From Hungatella sp. (GTDB taxonomy: Bacteria; Bacillota; Clostridia; Lachnospirales; Lachnospiraceae), in NCBI GenBank assembly GCA_022798105.1, contig JAAWLV010000004.1, forward strand, positions 1 to 39,681: a stretch of DNA of 39,681 nt. The letters run 5' to 3'. Under the pieces are notes generated by a model, which worked only from the letters and a program-made list of their open reading frames with translations, was not told the origin of the DNA and searched no databases. The translations under genes were made by a program, and so were the position numbers. This document shows, one piece after another, positions 10,031 through 19,595 of the stretch (within the stretch, counting starts at the first letter, position 1; each line of letters starts with the position of its first letter).

Positions 10031-11174
10031 TATGAGCCGCCGGTTTCATACAAGAGTTATCACCAACATCATATTCAGCGCCATGTTCGCCTGTCTGGTG
10101 GTATTGTTTCTGGTTACCAATCTTGCCATGCTGGGAGAGTATGCGGTGGCCCAGGGAAATGAGAGTTCCCTGCAGGCGGTGTTCTACCGCCCGGGCCCTG
10201 TGATTACGCTTTTGTACGTGCTGGCCGGGATTGCCACGTTTTCTGCCGCGTTTCTTATGCTGCAGAAAAAATCCATGGATTATATCACCAGGCTTTCCAC
10301 AGCCATTCAGAATATTTCCGAGGGAGACTTAAATACCACGGTGGAGGTGGTGGGGGACGACGAGTTTTCCGCCATGGCTGCCAACTTAAACAAGATGGTG
10401 GAGGATATCCGCAGGCTCATGGACAAGGAGAGGGAGTCGGAGCGGACGAAAAATGAGCTGATCACCAACATCGCTCACGATCTGCGAACTCCGCTTACAT
10501 CCATCATCGGGTACCTGGAACTGCTCTCCGGCCCTTCCAGTGCCATCCCTCCGGAGATGGAGAAAAAATACATCCATATCACCTACACAAAGGCAAAGCG
10601 TCTGGAAAAGCTTATCGAGGATCTGTTCGGATTTACAAAGCTGAACTACGGCAAGGTGTCCATGAAAGTATCCAAGGTGGACATTGTAAAGCTGCTGAGC
10701 CAGCTTCTGGAGGAATTTTACCCCAATTTTATGGATAAAGATCTGGCCTATGAATTGCAGAGCAACGTTCCGGCAAAAATAATCAATGCGGACGGGAACC
10801 TGCTGGCCAGATTGTTTGATAATCTCATCAACAATGCCATTAAATACGGGGCGGAGGGAAAGCGGATTGTAGTAAAGATCCATGCCGAGGAGAGTATTGT
10901 GACGGTTTCCGTAACAAACTACGGGTATGTGATACCAAAAGAAGAGCTGCCTCTTTTGTTTGAGAAATTTTACAGGGTAGAGCAGTCCCGGTCATCCAAC
11001 ACGGGAGGAACGGGTCTGGGGCTGGCCATTGCCAGGAATATTGTAGATATGCATGGAGGAACCATTGGAGTCACCAGTGATCTGGGAGGGACCGTGTTTA
11101 CAGTCAGGCTTTTGGCGGATTTTGATATAAACAAAGAAAATTTCGGGAACCCGGGGGACAGACATGAATATTAA
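10020..11174 (+). CDS. Sensor histidine kinase (VanS-like architecture)
   Basis: Two TM segments, HAMP, H-box NIAHDLRTPLTSIIGYLELL, N-box and GTGLGLAIARNIV; overlaps the response regulator. Confidence 0.95.
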   Translation: MKNDMSRRFHTRVITNIIFSAMFACLVVLFLVTNLAMLGEYAVAQGNESSLQAVFYRPGPVITLLYVLAGIATFSAAFLMLQKKSMDYITRLSTAIQNISEGDLNTTVEVVGDDEFSAMAANLNKMVEDIRRLMDKERESERTKNELITNIAHDLRTPLTSIIGYLELLSGPSSAIPPEMEKKYIHITYTKAKRLEKLIEDLFGFTKLNYGKVSMKVSKVDIVKLLSQLLEEFYPNFMDKDLAYELQSNVPAKIINADGNLLARLFDNLINNAIKYGAEGKRIVVKIHAEESIVTVSVTNYGYVIPKEELPLLFEKFYRVEQSRSSNTGGTGLGLAIARNIVDMHGGTIGVTSDLGGTVFTVRLLADFDINKENFGNPGDRHEY

Positions 11175-13626
11175 AAGGAGATTGCTTACAGGGCCGCTGG
11201 TAATTGTGCTGGCCCTTTTGGCCGCTCATATATCCTGGGCGGCCAAAAGCTACGGCGGGGCGGCAGTGAAAGAGGGCCCGGGCGTTGTCCTGGAGGCGGA
11301 GTACGGTCATGAAGGGGCGGCAAAAGGCGGAAGATACGTGCCGTTGGATGTCAGTATTTCCAATCAGAAGGAGACAGAGCTGGAAGGAAGTCTTCAGATC
11401 CGGGTGATGGAATCGGACTATGAGGTGTACCGCTATGATTACCCGGTTTTTGCGGAGGCGGGCCAGGAACAGGAGATGCATCTGTACATCCCCATGGGAA
11501 ATCGTTCGGATCAGCTGTTTGTTACCGTTGCGGATATGGAAGGACAGCAGATAGCCCATAAGCGGCTGCAGCTGGATTTCAGCCTGGATGTGCCCGAACT
11601 GTTTGTGGGTATTTTAAGCGATACCCCGGAGGCCCTTGCAGGCTGGGACCGGGTAGGTGTGAATTACGGCATGCTCCGGACAAAGACCATGTTCTTTGAT
11701 GCCGCTGATTTTCCCCAGGATAAGCTGGGGCTGGATATGATTGATGTGATGCTCATTACGGATTTCCGCATCCGGGATCTGTCAGAGGAGCAGAGCCGGG
11801 TGCTCATCGAGTGGGTGCGCAGCGGCGGCGTGATGATACTGGGTACGGGAGCCAGGGTGGACGATACCCTGGGACGGTTTGCCCCAGAGCTTTTGGAGGA
11901 GATGTACGAGGAGCCGGAGGTCTGCTCCATTGATATGAGAGGGCATTATACTCAGGAAGCGCCGGGGGCTACGGTTTTTGAGATCCCATGCGTGGAATTT
12001 TCCCTGTCAGGAGGCAATATCATACTGGCTGACGAGTCCCGTACCTTTTTAAGTGCGGTAACTTACCGCCGGGGGCTCATAGCTGTGGCTGCCTATGATT
12101 TTGTGGACATCGGGGCCTTCTGCCGGGAGAATCCGTCCTACCTGGATAAGCTTCTTACAGGAGTTTTGGGAGAGAAGCGGATCACTTCCCTGGCAGAATC
12201 GATTTACAGCGGCAATTCCGGGCAGTACTGGGCTGTAAAGGATATGCTGAATACGGGCAATGTAAAATGGCTGCCTAATATGGGGCTCTATACCATGGAG
12301 ATCGTCATTTACGTGTTTCTGGCAGGAGCGGGGCTGTATGTTTTCTTAAAACAGAGGGATCTGACCGAGTACTATATGGGCGGCGTTATAGGTCTGTCGG
12401 TTTTGTTCACGGTGATCATCTGGCTTATGGGAAGCAGAACCCGGTTTAAGGATACGTTTTATACCTATGCCCGCTTTCTGGAGGTTACCTATGACACCAT
12501 CAGCGACACGGCGTATATGAACATTCAGGCCCCATACAACAGGCCCCATGAGTCCCACCTGGCCCCGGGATACTGGGTAAAGCCTGTGACCCAGAATTAT
12601 TACGGTTCCGGGATGGGGGGAACCAGGCGGCAGTTTACGGGGATGGAGGCTCACGCCATACGGGTCGATTACCGCCAGGACGAGACTCTGGTGGAGATTC
12701 GGGATGTGCCGGCCTTTGACGCCAGATATTTTCAAATGAATAAGGTAATGGCCAACAAAAGCGGCATTGGATTTGAGGGTGACATCGAAATTGACCAGGG
12801 GAAATACACGGGAACCATTACCAGCCATTTTAAGGAGACTCTGGAAAACTGCGCCGTGCTTCTCTACGGCAAGCTTATCTATCTGGGGGACATGGAGCCG
12901 GGGGTTCCCTACTCTCTGGAGGGCCGGGAGGTTCTGACATATCCCTTAAACCATTCCTATCAGGTGGCTGCCTACCTGTCGGGCCAGGACCGATTTAAGG
13001 AGGCGGATATCAACAATGATGCATACATGGAAGCCCTGGCAAAGACCAATGTCCTGACCTTTTATCTGGACAATTTTATGCCGGACTACTCGCCCAACGC
13101 CAAAGTAATAGGAGTGTTCAGCCACAAGGGCGAGAGCGAAACCTATCTTTTAAACAGCGGTACAGCCGTGGGAAAGACCGTAGCGTCAGCAGATATCAGT
13201 GTGTACTCCAGCGAGGATGAGGTAATATACCGTTCCGGACTGGTGAAAAAGCCTCAGGTGTCAGGGGGGAGCTATGACTTCGCCGGCAACATGCTTTACG
13301 GAGGGGAGCCGGTAACCCTGGAATACTCCCTGGGCAATGATGTGCGGATCGAGAAGCTTTTATTTCGGCAGGTATCTCCCATATTTACCCAAAGAGGCTT
13401 TGTCCACAATCTGAACCTGTTTGCCGGAAATATGTATTTCTATAATCACAGTACGGGAAAGTTCGATCTGATGGATTCCATGAAAACGGTATATGAGGGT
13501 TATGAGCTGACACCCTACCTGTCTCCGGGCAACACGGTTACGGTAAAGTATGTGTATGAAAATATGACGGATTACAGTTTGAACGTACTGCTGCCTTTGG
13601 TGGAGATTGTGGGGAGGGAATATTGA
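11164..13626 (+). CDS. Large secreted/membrane protein with beta-rich N-terminus, GATase-like middle domain and internal TM segments; function unknown
   Basis: N-terminal signal-like hydrophobic segment; 'DVMLITDFRIRDLSEEQSRVLIEWVRSGGVMILGTGA' resembles the GATase1-like fold of DUF4350/GldG-type partners; TM segments around residues 380-425. Confidence 0.6.
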   Translation: MNIKRRLLTGPLVIVLALLAAHISWAAKSYGGAAVKEGPGVVLEAEYGHEGAAKGGRYVPLDVSISNQKETELEGSLQIRVMESDYEVYRYDYPVFAEAGQEQEMHLYIPMGNRSDQLFVTVADMEGQQIAHKRLQLDFSLDVPELFVGILSDTPEALAGWDRVGVNYGMLRTKTMFFDAADFPQDKLGLDMIDVMLITDFRIRDLSEEQSRVLIEWVRSGGVMILGTGARVDDTLGRFAPELLEEMYEEPEVCSIDMRGHYTQEAPGATVFEIPCVEFSLSGGNIILADESRTFLSAVTYRRGLIAVAAYDFVDIGAFCRENPSYLDKLLTGVLGEKRITSLAESIYSGNSGQYWAVKDMLNTGNVKWLPNMGLYTMEIVIYVFLAGAGLYVFLKQRDLTEYYMGGVIGLSVLFTVIIWLMGSRTRFKDTFYTYARFLEVTYDTISDTAYMNIQAPYNRPHESHLAPGYWVKPVTQNYYGSGMGGTRRQFTGMEAHAIRVDYRQDETLVEIRDVPAFDARYFQMNKVMANKSGIGFEGDIEIDQGKYTGTITSHFKETLENCAVLLYGKLIYLGDMEPGVPYSLEGREVLTYPLNHSYQVAAYLSGQDRFKEADINNDAYMEALAKTNVLTFYLDNFMPDYSPNAKVIGVFSHKGESETYLLNSGTAVGKTVASADISVYSSEDEVIYRSGLVKKPQVSGGSYDFAGNMLYGGEPVTLEYSLGNDVRIEKLLFRQVSPIFTQRGFVHNLNLFAGNMYFYNHSTGKFDLMDSMKTVYEGYELTPYLSPGNTVTVKYVYENMTDYSLNVLLPLVEIVGREY

Positions 13627-14573
13627 TGCTGAACGTGGAAAACCTGAAAAAAATGTACGGGCGCATGGCTGCTCTGGACGGTCTGTGCATGCATGTAAAG
13701 GAAGGGGCCCTTTACGGATTTGTGGGGCCCAACGGGGCGGGAAAGACCACTACTATCAAGATCCTGACAGGGCTTTTGCTGCCGGATGAGGGGACTGTGG
13801 CAGTGGGCGGCACAGACGCCCTGAAGGAGCCGGGAAAGGTTATGGAAAAAATCGGATATGTGCCGGATTTTTTCGGGGTCTATGACAATCTTAAGGTGTG
13901 GGAGTACATGGAACTGTTTTCTGCCTGCGGCGGCCTTTACGGGTTGAATGCCAGAAAACGTTCCCGGGATCTGCTGGAGCAGGTAGGGCTTGGGGAAAAG
14001 GCAGAGTACTATGTGGACGGTCTGTCCAGGGGGATGAAGCAGCGGCTGTGCCTGGCCAGGGCCCTGATCCACAATCCGCCTATCCTGGTGATGGATGAGC
14101 CTACATCGGGACTGGATCCGGGAACGCGGTATGAATTTAAGGAGATCTTAAAGGATCTGCGGGAACAGGGAAAGACTGTGGTTATCAGCTCCCATATCCT
14201 GTCGGAGCTGTCGGAGATCTGTACGGATATCGGGATTGTGGAGCAGGGAAAGATGGTGGTGGAAGGATCCATAGATGATATCCTGAACCAGATCAATGTG
14301 AGAAGTCCTCTGCTGATAACGGTGTGCCGCAATAAGGATCTGGCTTTGAACCTTCTGCGCGGCAACCCCCTTGTGGAGACCATTACCATACGGCAAAACG
14401 ACATTATGGTTGGTTTTACAGGGGAGCAGGAGGAGGAGGCTGTGCTTTTAAAACAGCTCATTGAGGCAGGGGTTATGATTGGCGGTTTTGTGCGGGAAAG
14501 GGGCAACCTGGAATCCGTGTTCCTGCAGATCATCAACCACGAGGAAGGGATGGTGCTCATCAGTGAAAGTTAA
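13626..14573 (+). CDS. ABC transporter ATP-binding protein
   Basis: Walker A GPNGAGKTTTIK, signature LSRGMKQRL, Walker B ILVMDEPTSGLDP. ATG at 13626 overlaps the upstream TGA. Confidence 0.95.
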   Translation: MLNVENLKKMYGRMAALDGLCMHVKEGALYGFVGPNGAGKTTTIKILTGLLLPDEGTVAVGGTDALKEPGKVMEKIGYVPDFFGVYDNLKVWEYMELFSACGGLYGLNARKRSRDLLEQVGLGEKAEYYVDGLSRGMKQRLCLARALIHNPPILVMDEPTSGLDPGTRYEFKEILKDLREQGKTVVISSHILSELSEICTDIGIVEQGKMVVEGSIDDILNQINVRSPLLITVCRNKDLALNLLRGNPLVETITIRQNDIMVGFTGEQEEEAVLLKQLIEAGVMIGGFVRERGNLESVFLQIINHEEGMVLISES

Positions 14574-15411
14574 TCCGATCTACTGGCAGGAGGCCAGGGT
14601 CAGTTCCAGATCCTTCAGGCTTCCTCTCATTATCTTTCTGTGCGATACAATCCTGGCTCTGGCTGCTCTTCTGAATATGTATTCCATGGTCACCCAGGCG
14701 AAAGCCACCGCGGAGATCCAGTACGCCAGCTTTCTCAACCTGTATGTCCTGGTGGCGTGTATTGAGTTTGTGATGATCCTCCTTATTGTACCGGCTCTGA
14801 CTTCGGGGAGCATCAGCGGGGAGCGGGAGAGACAGACCCTGAACCTGCTTCTGACTACCCGCATGACGCCCGGAGATATTGTTATCGGAAAACTGATGGC
14901 AAGCCTGTCTACCATATTCCTGCTTATTGTGTCCAGTTTTCCTGTACTGGCCCTGGTGTTTATTTACGGCGGGGTTACGGTAAAAGATATTGTCCTGCTG
15001 CTGCTCACCTTTGTGTCAACGGCAGTGTTGTCGGGAAGCGTAGGTATCTGCTGTTCTTCTGTGTTCAAAAAATCCACCATTGCCACGGTGGTCAGTTACT
15101 GTGCCATGGCGGCGCTGGTGCTGGGGACCGGGGCCGGGGCCAGGGTCGCCGGCAGTTCCGGCCCATCGTTCTTTAGCTGGCTGCTGCTTTTTAATCCGGC
15201 TATGCCTTTCGGCGCAGCCATGAGGGAGCAGTTAGGCAATGTGCGGCGTCTTTCCGTACTGGAAACCTGGGCAGGGAACTGGTTTCAGCGGATGTCGGCA
15301 GGCGACTGGCTGTGGATCAGCCTTATGGTGCAGTTTCTGCTTGCCGGTTTTTGCCTGTGGACGGCCATCTGCCAGGTTAATCCAAGGAGGAAACGAAGAT
15401 GGAAATATTAA
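14563..15411 (+). CDS. ABC-2-type transporter permease (probable GTG start)
   Basis: Polytopic; 'GSISGERERQTLNLLLTTRMTPGDIVIGKL' is a classic ABC-2 permease motif. GTG 14563 chosen over track start 14479 because the extra N-terminus is out of character. Confidence 0.85.
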   Translation: MKVNPIYWQEARVSSRSFRLPLIIFLCDTILALAALLNMYSMVTQAKATAEIQYASFLNLYVLVACIEFVMILLIVPALTSGSISGERERQTLNLLLTTRMTPGDIVIGKLMASLSTIFLLIVSSFPVLALVFIYGGVTVKDIVLLLLTFVSTAVLSGSVGICCSSVFKKSTIATVVSYCAMAALVLGTGAGARVAGSSGPSFFSWLLLFNPAMPFGAAMREQLGNVRRLSVLETWAGNWFQRMSAGDWLWISLMVQFLLAGFCLWTAICQVNPRRKRRWKY

Positions 15412-16250
15412 GCGTGCTTGCCGGAGCTCCAGGGCTGGTTGCAGGTATTCTTTTAGCGGCAGGAGGGGGTTTTGCCTGGTTCCGGATCCGGAGACAGGTG
15501 CGGATGATCTCAAAGGCTATGTTCGGGACACCCTCCCTCTCGGAGGGGCTGGAGCGGCAGGCAGATATCCTGGCAAAGACGCCTAAGTCTGTATCAGGTA
15601 TGACAAAGCTGTGTCTGCCTCAGATTGAGGCGGACTTTCCGGAGTTTCATTGGCCCCAGTGGAGGCAGATGTGCGAGAATATGCTGAAAGCTTATCTGGC
15701 AGCTTTAAGCTCCCAGGATCTGGCGGCGCTGACGGGCAGAGAAGGGGCGGCTTCGGAGGAATTAAAGAAGCAGGTGGAGCTTCGGATAGAGGATCAGAGA
15801 CGCAGAGAAGTCCGGGAGGTTTACCGGCAGGTAAAGATCCATCAGACAGAGATTGCCAGATACCAGAAGGAAGCCGGGATGTGCATCATAAAACTGCAGT
15901 CTGCGGTGGAGTATTACTATGAGGAGACCGGGCCTGAAGGAAGGATATCCCTAAGCCCTGAAAAGGACTCCGATTTGGCGGTGAGACGTAATCGGAAAAA
16001 GCCGTCCAAAAGGGCGGAGGGAGAGCCAAGGAACCGCAAGATCCAGACCAGATATAATATGGAGCTGATCTACATACAGGATCTTTCAAAGATAAAAGAT
16101 CTGGCAACTGCCGTAGGGGTTACCTGCCCCAACTGCGGCGCGCCTATCACCCGTCTGGGAAGCAAGTTCTGCGAGTACTGCGGTACAGGTGTCACGCCGG
16201 TTGACGTGAGAGTGTGGAAGCTGCACCGGGTTGAGGGCGAAAATCATTGA
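15399..16250 (+). CDS. Membrane-anchored protein, Tim44-like middle region and C-terminal zinc ribbon; function unknown
   Basis: N-terminal TM segment, helical/charged central region, C-terminal CPNCG...CEYCG zinc ribbon. Overlaps the permease stop. Tim44-like assignment is tentative. Confidence 0.6.
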   Translation: MEILSVLAGAPGLVAGILLAAGGGFAWFRIRRQVRMISKAMFGTPSLSEGLERQADILAKTPKSVSGMTKLCLPQIEADFPEFHWPQWRQMCENMLKAYLAALSSQDLAALTGREGAASEELKKQVELRIEDQRRREVREVYRQVKIHQTEIARYQKEAGMCIIKLQSAVEYYYEETGPEGRISLSPEKDSDLAVRRNRKKPSKRAEGEPRNRKIQTRYNMELIYIQDLSKIKDLATAVGVTCPNCGAPITRLGSKFCEYCGTGVTPVDVRVWKLHRVEGENH

Positions 16251-16311
16251 TTTTCAAAACCTAAAAAGGTATACTTTAGGAAAAGAAAGGCAAAACCGAG
16301 GAGGGATTCAT

Positions 16312-17529
16312 ATGGGAATTATTAAGGCAATAGGCACAGCCATCGGCGGTTCTTTAGCGGACCAGTGGCTGGAGGTCATCGAGGCCGGGGAGATGGGGGA
16401 TCAGACCGTCTTTACAAACGGGGTTAAGATCCGGAAAGGCTCCAACACCAAGGGCACGGCGGACACGGTTTCCAACGGTTCCGTGATCCACGTATATCCT
16501 AACCAGTTTATGATGCTGCTGGACGGCGGCAAAGTGGTGGATTACACGGCGGAGGAAGGTTATTACACGGTCAACAATTCCTCGCTGCCCTCTCTGTTCA
16601 ACGGGCAGTTCGGAGATACGCTGAAGGAGTCCTATCAGCGTGTAAAATACGGCGGAAGCACGCCTACGGTTCAGAAGGTATTTTTTATCAATCTTCAGGA
16701 GATCAAAGGGATTAAGTTCGGCACCCGCAATCCTATCAACTATTTTGATCTGTTTTACAATGCGGAACTTTTTCTGCGGGCCCACGGGACATATTCCATA
16801 AAAGTGACGGATCCGCTGAAATTTTATGCGGAGGCAATTCCCAAAAACCGGACCAAAGTGGATATTCAGAGTATTAATGAACAGTACTTAAGCGAGTTTC
16901 TGGAGGCTCTCCAGTCTTCCATCAACCAGATGTCCGCAGACGGCATCCGGATATCCTATGTGGCATCCAAGGGGCGGGAGCTGGGCAGGTACATGTCCAA
17001 TGTCCTGGACGAAGACTGGAAGCAGATGCGCGGTATGGAGATTCAGTCCGTGGGGATCGCAAGCATCTCCTACGACGAGGAATCCCAGAAGCTGATCAAC
17101 ATGCGCAATCAGGGCGCCATGTTAAGCGATCCTTCGGTCAGGGAAGGGTATGTGCAGGGAGCTATTGCCAGAGGCATGGAGGCGGCAGGTTCCAATGCCA
17201 ACGGCGCCATGGCCGGATTCATGGGCATGGGAGTGGGGATGAACACGGCCGGCGGATATATGGCAGGGGCGTCTAACATGAACTTCCAGCAGATGCAGAT
17301 GAACCAGGGCCAGCCTCAGGGAGGTATGGGATACGGCCAGCAGCCGGGCGCGCAGGAACAGGCTTCAGTCCCCGCAGGAGCATGGACCTGCAGCTGCGGA
17401 AGTGTGAATACAGGGAAATTCTGCAGTGAGTGCGGCAGCCCCAAACCTGTTCAGGGACCGTGGACCTGCAGCTGCGGAAGCGTGAATACAGGGAAATTCT
17501 GCAGTGAATGCGGAAAACCCAGACAATAA
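16312..17529 (+). CDS. SPFH-domain protein (YdjI-like) with two C-terminal zinc ribbons
   Basis: 'MGIIKAIGTAIGGSLADQWLEVIEAGEMGDQTVFTNG' is typical of the YdjI/'virion core protein' SPFH family; CSCG...CSECG motif occurs twice. Start moved from 16231 to 16312. Confidence 0.88.
   Translation: MGIIKAIGTAIGGSLADQWLEVIEAGEMGDQTVFTNGVKIRKGSNTKGTADTVSNGSVIHVYPNQFMMLLDGGKVVDYTAEEGYYTVNNSSLPSLFNGQFGDTLKESYQRVKYGGSTPTVQKVFFINLQEIKGIKFGTRNPINYFDLFYNAELFLRAHGTYSIKVTDPLKFYAEAIPKNRTKVDIQSINEQYLSEFLEALQSSINQMSADGIRISYVASKGRELGRYMSNVLDEDWKQMRGMEIQSVGIASISYDEESQKLINMRNQGAMLSDPSVREGYVQGAIARGMEAAGSNANGAMAGFMGMGVGMNTAGGYMAGASNMNFQQMQMNQGQPQGGMGYGQQPGAQEQASVPAGAWTCSCGSVNTGKFCSECGSPKPVQGPWTCSCGSVNTGKFCSECGKPRQ
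17383..17513 (+). repeat. Tandem duplication of a 53-nt segment encoding a zinc ribbon (78-nt period)
   Basis: Copies at 17383-17435 and 17461-17513 match at 51/53 positions by direct reading, encoding WTCSCGSVNTGKFCSECG twice. Confidence 0.95.
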
Positions 17530-17547
17530 AAGGCGGAGGCCGGACAG

Positions 17548-18657
17548 ATGGCAACAGTAAGTATAAAATGTCCCAATTGCGGCGGCGGGCTCCAGTTTGA
17601 CCCCGCCGCTCAGAATTATGAGTGTGAGTACTGCCTTTCCAGATTTACTCAGGAGGAACTGGAGAAGATTGCGCCGAAGGTAAAAGCGGAAGAGGGGAAG
17701 GCAGAGCCGGACAGCGTCCAGGCTGAGGGCCTGGTGCCAAAAGAGGTGGCCGGCGGCGGGGCAGAGGGGCAGGGGGGCACAGAAAAGGCCGTTATATACA
17801 CCTGCCCCAGCTGCGGGGCCGAGATCGTCACAGATGATACGACAGCGGCCTCTTTCTGTTTTTACTGCCACAACCCGGTGATTCTTCAGGGACGTCTTGA
17901 GGGGAAGTACCATCCGGATCATGTGCTGCCCTTTGCCATAGACAAGGAAAAGGCCACGGAGATTTTTCTGGGATGGCTGAAAAAGAAACGGTTTGTGCCG
18001 TCGGATTTTTACGCGCCGGAGCAGATTGAGAAGATGACCGGCGTGTATTTTCCCTATTGGCTCTACAGCTGCCAGGTGGAAGGAAGGCTTGACGGCGAGG
18101 GCACCCGTCTTCGCGTCTGGCAGACGGGAAATATGCAGTACACGGAGACCCAGAAATATGATGTATTCCGTTCGGGAACCATGGATATTGCGCATGTCCC
18201 ACGCAATGCCCTGAAAAAGGCGGACAAAAAGCTGGTGGAAGGGGTCATGCCTTTTGACACCAGGACTATGAAGCCGTTTTCTATGGGATTTCTGTCCGGG
18301 TTTTTTGCGGAGAAACGGGATATGGAGCGGGAACAGTTCCAACCGGAAGTGGAGCAGGAGGTCAGAGGATTTGCCGCAGACAGCTTAAAGGGCAGTATCG
18401 GCAGTTACAACAGCGTGAGCATCAGGAGCCAGGAGGCCAGGATTCGGGGGCCAAAGTGGGAATACGCCCTGCTTCCCGTGTGGACCCTGACTTACAGGGA
18501 GGCAGGGACAGGGCAAATCTACTACTTTGCCTGCAACGGACAGAGCGGGAAGGTCTGCGGAAAACTTCCGGTAGACAAAAAAAAGCTGTGGATATTCTTT
18601 GCTGAGATCTTTGTCCCGCTTTTGGCGGTACTTCTGACCGCGGGGTATTTTATATGA
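17548..18657 (+). CDS. Zinc-ribbon membrane protein (YdjG/TFIIB-type zinc finger family)
   Basis: CPNCGGGLQFDPAAQNYECEYC and CPSCGAEIV...CFYC motifs; C-terminal TM segment. Confidence 0.8.
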   Translation: MATVSIKCPNCGGGLQFDPAAQNYECEYCLSRFTQEELEKIAPKVKAEEGKAEPDSVQAEGLVPKEVAGGGAEGQGGTEKAVIYTCPSCGAEIVTDDTTAASFCFYCHNPVILQGRLEGKYHPDHVLPFAIDKEKATEIFLGWLKKKRFVPSDFYAPEQIEKMTGVYFPYWLYSCQVEGRLDGEGTRLRVWQTGNMQYTETQKYDVFRSGTMDIAHVPRNALKKADKKLVEGVMPFDTRTMKPFSMGFLSGFFAEKRDMEREQFQPEVEQEVRGFAADSLKGSIGSYNSVSIRSQEARIRGPKWEYALLPVWTLTYREAGTGQIYYFACNGQSGKVCGKLPVDKKKLWIFFAEIFVPLLAVLLTAGYFI

Positions 18658-19562
18658 AAACAGGGATGAATGGGGTAGGAATGAGCGGGAAAAGAAAGCG
18701 GAAGATGGTGTGGCTTCTGGCAGTTTTGCTGTGCCTGGTTCTGGTGCAGACCGTCTATGGAAACAGCGACGTCGCCATAGAGGCGGCTGACGGAAAGCGG
18801 ATCTATGATATGGCAGGGCTTTTGGACAAAGCGTATGTGCAGGAAGCCGGGGCAGTGATCAAAGAGTATCAGCATACATACCATCTGGACATTGTGGTGG
18901 TGACCACGGAGGATGCCGGAGGGAAAACAGCCACAGCCTATGGGGATGATTTTTACGAGGAAGGCGGTTTCGGACAGGGAAAGGGAAAGAACGGGATCCT
19001 TTTTCTCATAGATATGGATAACCGGGAACTGGCATTTTCCACTGACGGCGCGGCTATCCGGATCTTTACGGATCAGAGGATCGAGTCTATGCTGGACGGT
19101 GTATATGAAGGGGCTTCCCAGGGAGATTACAGGGCCAGCGTGGAGTCGTTTTTGAAGGATGTGGAGAAGTACTGCAGGGCCGGGATTCCGGGCGGCCAGT
19201 ATACTTATAACACGGAGACCGGGGAGATTAGCGTATACAGAAGTATCCGATGGTATGAGGCGCTGCTTGCGGTGGCGGTTTCCGCTTTGGTGGCAGGAAC
19301 TGCCTGCCTGACTGTGAAAAGGCAGTACGGCATGGAGGGGGATGAACGGCAGGTTCAGAATCTGGCTATGGCTTACCGGGGAACGGCACAGTTTGTCTAT
19401 AATGATGAGACGGACCGGCTTGTAAATAAATTTGTCACCAGCAGGGTGATCCCACGAAATACGGAAAGCGGCGGCAGCGGAGGACATTCCTCATCAGGCC
19501 GCAGTTCTACCCACATGTCGTCTGGCGGAAGAAGCCATGGGGGCGGGAGCAGAAAGTTTTGA
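18654..19562 (+). CDS. TPM-domain membrane protein (YdjH/YgcG-like)
   Basis: 'IYDMAGLLDKAYVQEAGAVIKEYQ...DIVVVTTEDAGGKTATAYGDDFYEEGGFGQGKGKNGILFLIDMDNRELAFSTDG' is a TPM domain; Gly/Ser-rich C-terminus. Confidence 0.9.
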   Translation: MKTGMNGVGMSGKRKRKMVWLLAVLLCLVLVQTVYGNSDVAIEAADGKRIYDMAGLLDKAYVQEAGAVIKEYQHTYHLDIVVVTTEDAGGKTATAYGDDFYEEGGFGQGKGKNGILFLIDMDNRELAFSTDGAAIRIFTDQRIESMLDGVYEGASQGDYRASVESFLKDVEKYCRAGIPGGQYTYNTETGEISVYRSIRWYEALLAVAVSALVAGTACLTVKRQYGMEGDERQVQNLAMAYRGTAQFVYNDETDRLVNKFVTSRVIPRNTESGGSGGHSSSGRSSTHMSSGGRSHGGGSRKF

Positions 19563-19595
19563 AATATCCCATATTAAAATATCCGTTGAAATAAT

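Noticed and set aside
9326-11174. VanRS-like pair as a vancomycin-resistance operon
   Set aside because: Downstream genes are not vanHAX/vanY-type; similarity is to the general OmpR/VanS architecture only.
17383-17513. Tandem repeats as a CRISPR or mobile-element signature
   Set aside because: Only two copies, in-frame, encoding zinc ribbons; no spacers or cas genes.
17365-18342. 325-aa minus-strand ORF spanning the SPFH and zinc-ribbon genes
   Set aside because: Antisense to two well-supported genes; its internal repeat only mirrors the zinc-ribbon duplication.
18522-19487. 321-aa minus-strand ORF antisense to the TPM gene
   Set aside because: TPM domain on the + strand is clear; the antisense frame shows no domain-like pattern.
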